From assembly GCA_947632165.1 (NCBI GenBank), contig CANROI010000041.1, forward strand, positions 1 through 9,501: a stretch of DNA of 9,501 bases, written 5' to 3'. The stretch comes from an uncultured Clostridia bacterium. GTDB taxonomy: Bacteria > Bacillota > Clostridia > Christensenellales > Borkfalkiaceae. Under the pieces are notes generated by a model. It did no database searches and was not told where the DNA came from. It saw only the letters and a list, made by a program, of their open reading frames with translations. The translations under genes were made by a program, and so were the position numbers. Of this stretch, positions 1 to 5,451 are shown piece by piece. The number at the start of each line of letters is the position of its first letter. Position 1 is the first letter of the stretch.

Positions 1-945
1 GCGAAAAAATTGTTGCCCTATCTTGCGCTCGCCGCCGTGCTGTTTGCGATGGCGGCCTTTCTCGCCTCGCCCGCGCACTATGCGGAAAGCGTGCTCGAGG
101 GGATCTCCCTCTGGGCGGTGAGCGTGCTGCCCGCCGCCTTCCCCTTCCTCTTTCTGACGGCGCTTCTGACGGGGCTTGCGCCCTTCTCCCGCTTCACGCG
201 AAGGATCTCGCCGCTTGCGGGAGCGCTCTTCCGGGTCTCGGGTGCGGGCGGCGGGGCCGCCCTTCTCGCCGCGCTCTCCGGCTATCCCGTCGGTGCGAGG
301 CTGCTCGCCGATCTCTCCGCCGCGGGGCGCATTCCCAAGGAAGAGACCTTCCGCCTCGCCTGCCTCGTCACCGTCTCCGGCCCCATGTTCCTCGTCGGAA
401 CGGTGGGCTGTATGATGTACGGAAGCGCCGCGGCGGGCGCGATCCTGCTCTTTTCGCACCTTGCGGGCGTCGCTTTGGTCTGCTTCTGCCTGCGGTTTAC
501 GGCAAAAAGGCCTTCGCGCCCGATGCCCGAACCGCAACGCGATCGGCACGATCCGCAACTTCTCTACGACAGCCTCTACCGGGCGGTGATCTCCGTGCTC
601 TGTGTGGGCGGATTCATCGCGCTGTTCTCTTGCTTCGGGCAGATGCTCGCCGATCTCGGCCTCTTTTCCGCCGCCGCCACGCTCTTCGGCGGCTATGCGG
701 AGGGGATCCTGCGGGGGCTCCTCGAAATGACGACGGGCTGCGCCGCCCTTTCCGCGATCGGAACGCCCCTCTCGCTCGCCCTCTCCTGCGGGCTCGTCAC
801 CTTCGGCGGGCTGTGCGTGCTCTGCCAGGAGGCGGCTTATCTCACGAAGGCGGGCGTCGGAATGCTCCCCTTCCTGCTTGTAAAACTCCTTCAGGCGCTC
901 CTCTCGTTCGGGATCTGCTTTGCCCTCGCTTCGGCGCTCCTGTAG
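1..945 (+). CDS. ylbJ: YlbJ-type sporulation integral membrane protein (5' end at window edge)
   Basis: Polytopic membrane protein with the two-half nucleoside-recognition/Gate fold of the YlbJ family, which in Bacillus is a sporulation protein; its transported substrate is not established. Numbering from the TTG at base 10, hydrophobic segments lie near residues 3-20, 33-56, 80-90, 118-160, 193-218, 245-275 and 285-310. Family hallmarks are SGYPVGAR (90-97), the SGPMFLVG stretch (123-130) and GLLEMTTG in the second half (236-243). The frame is open to the left edge: bases 1-9 read A-K-K directly before the first in-frame TTG, and homologues usually start M-x-K-K just ahead of the first membrane segment. 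The true start is therefore probably an ATG just outside the window, with only a few codons missing. The gene ends with TAG, 7 bases from the convergent pheA stop. It is the only plus-strand gene here. Family assignment is firm; the role in sporulation is inferred from homology. Confidence 0.85.
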   Translation, partial: AKKLLPYLALAAVLFAMAAFLASPAHYAESVLEGISLWAVSVLPAAFPFLFLTALLTGLAPFSRFTRRISPLAGALFRVSGAGGGAALLAALSGYPVGARLLADLSAAGRIPKEETFRLACLVTVSGPMFLVGTVGCMMYGSAAAGAILLFSHLAGVALVCFCLRFTAKRPSRPMPEPQRDRHDPQLLYDSLYRAVISVLCVGGFIALFSCFGQMLADLGLFSAAATLFGGYAEGILRGLLEMTTGCAALSAIGTPLSLALSCGLVTFGGLCVLCQEAAYLTKAGVGMLPFLLVKLLQALLSFGICFALASALL

Positions 946-952
946 CAAAAAA

Positions 953-1810
953 TCAGTTGTAGGCGCCGAGCAGCTTGAACTGCATGCAATAGCGCTTTGC
1001 CTCCGAGATCGCGCTCTTCACCCGCTCGGTGCCGATGTCGCCGACGAGCTCGATGAAGAAGCGGTATTGCCCAAATTCCTCCTTGACGGGACGGGATTCG
1101 ATGCGGGTGAGGTTGATGCTGTGCCGCAAAAAGATCTTCAGAAGCCCCACCAGAGAGCCCGGATTGTGCGGGCAGACGGCGCATAGGAACAGCATTGCGC
1201 TGCGTTCGGGCATTTCTCCGCTCCGCCCGACGAGCAGGAAACGGGTGAAATTGCCCTTGTTGTCGGCGATATTTTCGGGCGAGAGTACGACGCCCTCACG
1301 GCTGACCTGCGCGCCGACGATGCCCGCGGAATGGGCGTCGAGTTTGTTGAGGCTCTCGGCCGTGGAGGTCGTGTTGCGCAGCTCCGCCTTCGGGAACCGC
1401 CCGGATAGGAACTCCGAACACTGGCGGAACGCCTGCGGATGGGAATAGATGAAGCGGATCTCCTCCTCTTTTACGCCCTCGAGGAGCGCGAGGCGCTGGT
1501 CGACGGGCAGAAGGAGCTCCTTCGTGCCGAAGATATCCTTCTCCTCGAGCAGATCGAGGCATTCCATCACGCCGCCGTTCAGGGAATTTTCCACGGGCAG
1601 CACGGCATGGTCCACCTCCCCCTCGAGCAATTTTTTCACGGCTTCCGTGAAACTGTTGCACAGGACGAGCCCGTAACCGGGGCAGAGCCTGCGCGCGGCG
1701 TTCTCGGAAAAGCTCCCGGCGGGGCCGAGACAGCTGACCTTCTTTCTCTCTTCATAGCGGGGCGAAGCGTCCTCCCGCTCCCGCTCGGTCTTGTACAGTT
1801 TTTCCATCAT
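953..1810 (-). CDS. pheA: Prephenate dehydratase (monofunctional, with ACT domain)
   Basis: Converts prephenate to phenylpyruvate with loss of water and CO2, the committed step to phenylalanine; cytosolic. The 285-residue protein has the catalytic domain from about residue 24: GPAGSFSE (29-36), PVENSLNG (72-79), SHPQAFRQC (123-131), TTSTAES (147-153) and the catalytic NFTRF block (187-191). The C-terminal ACT regulatory domain (about 205-285) carries the phenylalanine-binding signatures GSLV (218-221) and ESRP (238-241), so feedback inhibition by phenylalanine is expected. There is no chorismate mutase domain; the first 23 residues are a highly charged tail (MMEKLYKTEREREDASPRY) not typical of the family. 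The start ATG overlaps the aroF TGA by four bases (ATGA), with GGAG at 1819-1816 as Shine-Dalgarno. A second ATG follows immediately and is equally usable. It is the last gene of the minus-strand block and is coupled to aroF. Confidence 0.95.
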   Translation of the reverse strand: MMEKLYKTEREREDASPRYEERKKVSCLGPAGSFSENAARRLCPGYGLVLCNSFTEAVKKLLEGEVDHAVLPVENSLNGGVMECLDLLEEKDIFGTKELLLPVDQRLALLEGVKEEEIRFIYSHPQAFRQCSEFLSGRFPKAELRNTTSTAESLNKLDAHSAGIVGAQVSREGVVLSPENIADNKGNFTRFLLVGRSGEMPERSAMLFLCAVCPHNPGSLVGLLKIFLRHSINLTRIESRPVKEEFGQYRFFIELVGDIGTERVKSAISEAKRYCMQFKLLGAYN

Positions 1811-2835
1811 GCTTTCTCCGCAATGTCGAGGACAAGCCGCTCGGTGTCCTCCCAGCCGATGCAGGGATCGGTGATCGACTGCCCGAACACCGCGTCGTGC
1901 GGCTGGCTGCCCTCCACGAGGAAGCTCTCGATCATGAATCCCTTGACGATCCGCTTGAAATCGGCGTCGTAGAGCCGGTTCTGGAGGGTCTCCTCCACGA
2001 TCCGGATCTGCTGCCGGTAGCGCTTCCCCGAATTGGAATGGTTGGCGTCGATGATGACGGCGGGGTTCTTCAGCCCGTCCGCCGCTTCGGAATAGCTCTC
2101 GAGCACCTGCATGATCGTCTCATAGTGGTAATTGGGGATGTCGTTGCCGTAGTTATCCACCCGGCCGCGGAGCACGGCGTGCGCGAAGGGGTTGCCGCCC
2201 GTCCGCACCTGCCATTCGTGATATTTGAACACTTGCGGGCTCTGCGCGGCGAAGATGGAGTTCATGAGCACGGGAATGCTCCCGCTCATCGGGTTCTTGA
2301 TGCCGACGGGCAGCTCGATGCCGCTTGCCACCAAACGGTGGAGCTGGTTCTCGCTCGAGCGGGCGCCGATCGCGACATAGGTGACGAGATCCTCCACATA
2401 GGCATAATTTTCGGGGTAGAGCATCTCGTCCGCCGCGGAGAGCCCGGAGACTTCGATGCTGCCGAGCAGCATCTCGCGGATGGCGCGGATGCCCTTGAGC
2501 GTATCCTCGCGGTGGGTGAGGTCGGGCTGGGAAAACATGCCCTTATAGCCCACGCCCCGCGTGCGCGGCTTCGCCGTATAGATGCGGGGGATGAGCACGA
2601 TCTTATCCTTGACGCGCTCGTTGAGTTTGCCCAAACGGCGCACATATTCGAGCACGGGCGCGGATTCATGCGCCGAGCAAGGCCCGATGATGACGAGCAG
2701 CTTGTCCGATCTGCCCGTGATGACGTCGATCGCGAGCCTGTCCCGCTCCGCCTTGACGGCTGCGAGCGCGGGCGGCACCGGGATCTCGTCTATGATCTCC
2801 TCCGAAGAGGGAATGCGGATCTCTTTCCGGAACAT
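1807..2835 (-). CDS. aroF: 3-deoxy-7-phosphoheptulonate (DAHP) synthase, class I AroG/AroF type
   Basis: Condenses phosphoenolpyruvate with erythrose 4-phosphate to DAHP, the first step of the shikimate pathway. At 342 residues it has the length and full-length resemblance of the enterobacterial AroG/AroF/AroH type rather than the short Bacillus AroA type. The four metal ligands known from E. coli AroG (C61, H268, E302, D326) have counterparts at C53 (in GPCSAH), H266 (DANHSNSGK), E303 (MIESFLVEG) and D323 (SITDPCIGWEDT). Phosphate/substrate motifs PRTRGVGYKG (90-99) and GARSSENQLHR (157-167) are present. The amino acid that inhibits it cannot be read from the sequence; coupling to pheA suggests phenylalanine. 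The ATG abuts the coaD TAA (TAAATG), and a good AGGAGG lies at 2850-2845 inside coaD. No leader peptide, T-box or attenuator can fit upstream because there is no intergenic space. Confidence 0.96.
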   Translation of the reverse strand: MFRKEIRIPSSEEIIDEIPVPPALAAVKAERDRLAIDVITGRSDKLLVIIGPCSAHESAPVLEYVRRLGKLNERVKDKIVLIPRIYTAKPRTRGVGYKGMFSQPDLTHREDTLKGIRAIREMLLGSIEVSGLSAADEMLYPENYAYVEDLVTYVAIGARSSENQLHRLVASGIELPVGIKNPMSGSIPVLMNSIFAAQSPQVFKYHEWQVRTGGNPFAHAVLRGRVDNYGNDIPNYHYETIMQVLESYSEAADGLKNPAVIIDANHSNSGKRYRQQIRIVEETLQNRLYDADFKRIVKGFMIESFLVEGSQPHDAVFGQSITDPCIGWEDTERLVLDIAEKA

Positions 2836-3309
2836 TTATCGCTTCCTCCTGATGTAATCGTAGACCGCGGCGGGCACATAGCGCCGGTAGGGCTTTTTGA
2901 ATGCAATGCAGTTCCTGACGAGGGTCGAACTGATGTGCAGGTTCTCCCGCTCGGAGGGGATATAGAGCTCGATCATCTCCTTGTCGAGATCGCGGCTCGC
3001 ATAGAAATCGGCGGTCTCATACTCGAAATCGATGGTATTCCGCACGCCGCGCACATAGAAGGGCGTTCCCTCCTCCTTCAGGAGGTCGACGGCGGCCCCT
3101 TCCCAGATGGCGGTTTTGACCCGCGACTCATCCCGGTAGAGCGCGCGGAGCATCTCCCCCCGCTCGGCGAGCGTAAATAGGCACTTCTTTTCCCGGTTGA
3201 CGCACACCGCGACGACCACCTCGTCGAAGAGACGCAGGCATTTTTCCACCGTATCGGCATGCCCGACGGTAAACGGGTCGAACGTGCCGGCAAACACGCA
3301 TTTTTTCAT
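2836..3309 (-). CDS. coaD: Phosphopantetheine adenylyltransferase
   Basis: Transfers AMP from ATP to 4'-phosphopantetheine giving dephospho-CoA, the penultimate step of coenzyme A synthesis. The length of 157 residues is normal for CoaD. Nucleotidyltransferase signatures are present: GTFDPFTVGH at 8-17 (the HxGH-type ATP site, here T-V-G-H), VNREKKCLFT (37-46), RGVRNTIDFEYE (87-98) and ISSTLVR (126-132). The start ATG overlaps the rsmD TGA by four bases (ATGA), preceded by AGGAG with 6-base spacing. The order rsmD-coaD is widespread in Bacillota (ylbH-ylbI in Bacillus subtilis). Its last codons contain the aroF ribosome-binding site. Confidence 0.97.
   Translation of the reverse strand: MKKCVFAGTFDPFTVGHADTVEKCLRLFDEVVVAVCVNREKKCLFTLAERGEMLRALYRDESRVKTAIWEGAAVDLLKEEGTPFYVRGVRNTIDFEYETADFYASRDLDKEMIELYIPSERENLHISSTLVRNCIAFKKPYRRYVPAAVYDYIRRKR
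2845..2850 (-). promoter_or_regulatory. Shine-Dalgarno for aroF inside coaD
   Basis: On the minus strand AGGAGG occupies 2850-2845 within the last codons of coaD, 9 bases before the aroF ATG at 2835. It is the most complete Shine-Dalgarno in the window. It suggests that aroF can initiate independently and strongly even though it directly abuts the coaD stop codon. Confidence 0.8.
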
Positions 3310-3839
3310 CCTTTGCTCCTTGCAAAAAAAGATACGACCGTCCGTCCGTAGCGGCGGACGTCGCTCAGCTCCCAGCCCTCGGGCGGAAGCTGTTCGCGCT
3401 CGCTCTCATGGACGAGCAGCCCGCCCTCCTTCAGGAGGGAGCGGCGCGCGACGAGGCGGGCGATCTCGGGTAAAAAGTCCGCACGGTAGGGCGGATCGGA
3501 AAAGATCAGATCGAAGGCGCCCGAGGCGCTTTCGAGATAGGTGCGGAAGTCGAGACGGTAGATCTCCCGCGGTTCCGCGACGCGGGCGAGATTTTTTTCG
3601 AGCAGCGAGAGGCTCTCCGCGCGGACGTCGTTGAACACCGCCGCGGCGGCGCCGCGGGACAGGCATTCGATGCCGAGCGCACCGCTCCCGCAGAAGAGAT
3701 CGAGCACCCGCGCGCCCGGGATCCGCGCCGAGAGGATCTGGAACACCGATTCCTTGACCCGGTCGGAAGTCGGACGGATCTCCTCGCCCTTGAATGTTGC
3801 GAGCGTGCGCCCGCGGTATTTTCCCGCAATGATCCTCAT
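3306..3839 (-). CDS. rsmD: 16S rRNA (guanine(966)-N2)-methyltransferase RsmD
   Basis: S-adenosylmethionine-dependent methyltransferase that modifies G966 (E. coli numbering) of 16S rRNA in the small subunit. The 177-residue product begins with the canonical RsmD N-terminus MRIIAGKYRGR, has TSDRVKESVF (25-33), the SAM-binding motif DLFCGSGALGIE (47-58) and the catalytic DPPY (115-118). The frame stays open far upstream of the ATG, but that extension is antisense-like shadow over fthC and does not resemble RsmD. The ATG at 3839 is therefore chosen because it gives exactly the family N-terminus. No Shine-Dalgarno precedes it (the upstream bases are TATAATAGCAGC); instead a consensus sigma-A promoter ends 6 bases before the ATG, so the message may be leaderless. 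Seven bases separate it from the fthC stop; it overlaps coaD by ATGA. Confidence 0.95.
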   Translation of the reverse strand: MRIIAGKYRGRTLATFKGEEIRPTSDRVKESVFQILSARIPGARVLDLFCGSGALGIECLSRGAAAAVFNDVRAESLSLLEKNLARVAEPREIYRLDFRTYLESASGAFDLIFSDPPYRADFLPEIARLVARRSLLKEGGLLVHESEREQLPPEGWELSDVRRYGRTVVSFFARSKG

Positions 3840-3845
3840 GCTGCT

Positions 3846-3875
3846 ATTATAGCCGATGGAACGCACCGCTGTCAA
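3846..3875 (-). promoter_or_regulatory. Consensus sigma-A promoter for rsmD-coaD-aroF-pheA
   Basis: On the minus strand a perfect -35 hexamer TTGACA (3875-3870) and a perfect -10 hexamer TATAAT (3851-3846) are separated by 18 bases. Both lie in the last codons of fthC, and the -10 contains the fthC stop codon TAA. Six bases (AGCAGC) follow the -10 before the A of the rsmD ATG at 3839. With the usual -10 to +1 distance, transcription would start at or within a base or two of that A. Twelve matching bases at this exact place in a G+C-rich region are very unlikely by chance. That it is active, and the exact start point, are inferences. Confidence 0.8.
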
Positions 3876-4404
3876 GCGCTTGTCCGAAAAAGCGGACTTC
3901 CCGTTCGGTGACGAGCGCATGCAGGGGAATGTCCCCCATTCCGCGGGGCAGACGCGCCGAAAGCTGGGCCTCAAACCCGAGCCCCACGCGCAGAACTTGC
4001 GGATGCGCCGCAAAATAGCGGTCGTAGTACCCGCCGCCGTAGCCGAGGCGGAAGCCCTCCGCGTCGACGGCAAGCAGGGGCGTGATTGCGACCTCGCAGG
4101 TCTGCTCCTCCCCCTCGTCGGGCTGCAGAAAGCCGTGCGGCTCCCGCACGAGCTTATCCGTGAGCGGAACGGAGCGCATTTCGCCCCGTTCGAGACGGGG
4201 AACACACACCCGTTTGCCCGCTTCGAGCAGGCTGTGGATGAGCGGGCCCGTTCCCGCTTCCGAGCCGAACGAGAGATAGACGAAAAAACTCAAAAATTCC
4301 CCGAACGCGCCGAGCACGCGCGGGACAAACGCCTCTGCGGGGCAGGAGATCTTCTCCCGCACGCCGCGGTAATATGCGCGGAGCCGCTTTTTTTCTTCAG
4401 ACGT
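3847..4404 (-). CDS. fthC: 5-formyltetrahydrofolate cyclo-ligase (start codon uncertain)
   Basis: ATP-dependent conversion of 5-formyl-THF to 5,10-methenyl-THF, returning a storage/inhibitory folate to the one-carbon pool; cytosolic. The family signature LGYGGGYYDRYF is clear, with ITPLLAVDAEGFR before it. The first canonical start in frame is GTG at 4362, which gives 171 residues but removes the conserved ATP-binding N-terminus and has no Shine-Dalgarno. The open frame continues upstream to a TGA at 4413-4411 and encodes SEEKKRLRAYYRGVREK, matching the family's K-x-x-x-L-R element (compare K10/R14 of human MTHFS). No ATG, GTG or TTG lies there; an ACG at 4404 sits 9 bases after a good Shine-Dalgarno, so I place the start there (185 residues, normal length). 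A mutated or misread ATG is the main alternative. It overlaps the end of alr by 8 bases and ends in tandem stops TAA TAG; its tail carries the rsmD promoter. Confidence 0.88.
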   Translation of the reverse strand, partial: TSEEKKRLRAYYRGVREKISCPAEAFVPRVLGAFGEFLSFFVYLSFGSEAGTGPLIHSLLEAGKRVCVPRLERGEMRSVPLTDKLVREPHGFLQPDEGEEQTCEVAITPLLAVDAEGFRLGYGGGYYDRYFAAHPQVLRVGLGFEAQLSARLPRGMGDIPLHALVTEREVRFFGQALDSGAFHRL

Positions 4405-5407
4405 AGACCCTCACCGCCTTTTTTGTGATATTGACGAGCACTTCGTACTCGGTGGTGCCGTGGGCGCGGGCATATTCCCCGATGTCGGCAATCGCGCGCC
4501 GCCGTCCGCCGAAGGGCGCCGCGCCCGTGCAAATACAGGCGTCCATGCACAGTTTTCCGATCCCCGGGCCGCCCGCGCGGAACAATCCGTCGCCGTATCC
4601 CAGCCGGAGGGTATGGAGGGCGCCGTACTGCCGCTCCGCCCGCGCATAGCCGGCGCCGCCGCCCGTGAAGCGGCCGCTCTGCGCGACGTTTGCATAGAGC
4701 CTGAGCGCGGGCTTTACGGGCAATTTCCCCTCGAACCCCTGCGGAAGATAGCCGTAGAGCGCAATGCCGCTGCGGACGGCGTCGAAGTTGTATCGTTTCC
4801 CTGCGAGGATCCCTCCCGTCGCAGAGAGATGACGGATCGCCGCGGGACAGAGCTCTTTGACCTCGGAAGAGGCCCGCAAAAAGAGGGCGTACTGCGCCTC
4901 CCGCGCCTCTTCGTCCTCGGGCGCATAGAAGTGGGAGAACACGCCCGCGACCTCGAGCCCCGCCGCGCGGGCGGAACGGGCGGCGGAACGCGCCCGCTCG
5001 GGACGGAACCCATAGCGGTTCATGCCCGTGTTGACGGCGAGTTCGATGCGCGGCGCCCTGCCGAACCGCTCCGCCGCACGCAGGAGAAGCTCCATCGAAG
5101 CGCGCGAGGCAACGGACGGGATCAGATCATAGGCGGCGCAGCGGAGCGCCTCTTCCCCATTGAGGCAGGGCGTGAGCACGAAGATCTCCTTTTTTACGCC
5201 CGCGGTGCGGAGCGCCGCACCCTCCCCCGCCGTGGCGACGGCAAAGGCGTATACAATGGGCTCCAGCGCAAGGGAGACGCGCTCGGCTCCGTGGCCGTAG
5301 GCGTCGTCCTTTACGACTGCAATGAGAGGAACGCCCGCCTTTTTTAAGACGAGCGCCGCATTCCTTACGATGACGTTGAGGGAGATCCTCGCAACCGTTT
5401 CCTGCAT
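4397..5407 (-). CDS. alr: Alanine racemase with shortened C-terminal domain
   Basis: PLP-dependent interconversion of L- and D-alanine for peptidoglycan. Fold type III barrel: the PLP lysine is K33 in AVVKDDAYGHG (family usually AVVKANAYGHG), NTGMNRYGF at 126-134 supplies the substrate-side arginine, and RSGIALYGY (212-220) is the usual phosphate-site segment. The C-terminal domain has GAGYARAE (251-258), whose Y254 aligns with the catalytic tyrosine, then LGYGDGLFR (269-277) and CMD (287-289). At 336 residues it is shorter than the usual 360-390: the loop between GYGDG and CMD and the region after CMD are reduced. Start ATG at 5407 is the only canonical start upstream of the conserved region; it lacks a well-spaced Shine-Dalgarno and lies inside a stem-loop. 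It follows the zinc-ribbon gene by 44 bases and overlaps the extended fthC. Family is firm; substrate preference is assumed. Confidence 0.9.
   Translation of the reverse strand: MQETVARISLNVIVRNAALVLKKAGVPLIAVVKDDAYGHGAERVSLALEPIVYAFAVATAGEGAALRTAGVKKEIFVLTPCLNGEEALRCAAYDLIPSVASRASMELLLRAAERFGRAPRIELAVNTGMNRYGFRPERARSAARSARAAGLEVAGVFSHFYAPEDEEAREAQYALFLRASSEVKELCPAAIRHLSATGGILAGKRYNFDAVRSGIALYGYLPQGFEGKLPVKPALRLYANVAQSGRFTGGGAGYARAERQYGALHTLRLGYGDGLFRAGGPGIGKLCMDACICTGAAPFGGRRRAIADIGEYARAHGTTEYEVLVNITKKAVRVYV
4411..4420 (-). promoter_or_regulatory. Shine-Dalgarno supporting the upstream fthC start
   Basis: Minus strand AAGGCGGTGA (4420-4411) matches AAGGAGGTGA at 9 of 10 positions. It lies in the last alr codons. 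Measured from its GG core, 9 bases separate it from the ACG at 4404, whereas it is far too distant (over 45 bases) to serve the GTG at 4362. It is the main evidence, besides the conserved N-terminal protein sequence, that fthC starts at 4404. Confidence 0.6.
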
Positions 5408-5422
5408 ACCCTCATGGTATGC
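5404..5422 (-). promoter_or_regulatory. Stem-loop enclosing the alr start codon
   Basis: Perfect 7-base inverted repeat GCATACC (5404-5410) and GGTATGC (5416-5422) with a 5-base loop. In the alr mRNA this is GCAUACC-AUGAG-GGUAUGC, and the alr AUG (5407-5405) lies in the 3' arm of the stem. The only purine-rich candidate for ribosome binding (GAGGG) spans the loop and stem, 2-3 bases from the AUG. The structure would be expected to hinder initiation. A role in controlling alr translation is inference. Confidence 0.5.
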
Positions 5423-5427
5423 GGGAG

Positions 5428-5451
5428 GGCGGAAGAGCGGTCACTTCCGCC
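5428..5451 (-). other. Stem-loop directly after the zinc-ribbon gene stop
   Basis: Perfect 8-base inverted repeat GGCGGAAG (5428-5435) and CTTCCGCC (5444-5451) with an 8-base loop, starting at the base after the TGA of the zinc-ribbon gene. It is stable and G+C-rich but is followed by CUCCCGC and not a U-run, so it is not a textbook intrinsic terminator. It could be an mRNA-end or processing hairpin that separates the expression of the upstream genes from alr. Confidence 0.5.

Noticed and set aside
1897..3180. Open frame of 427 codons on the plus strand, antisense to aroF and coaD
   Set aside because: Same pattern: fully covered by two certain genes, low-complexity composition, no start signal or family resemblance.
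3840..4205. N-terminal extension of rsmD by 122 codons in the same frame
   Set aside because: The extension overlaps fthC in another frame, is rich in S and R, and RsmD proteins start at MRIIAGKYRGR, encoded from 3839.
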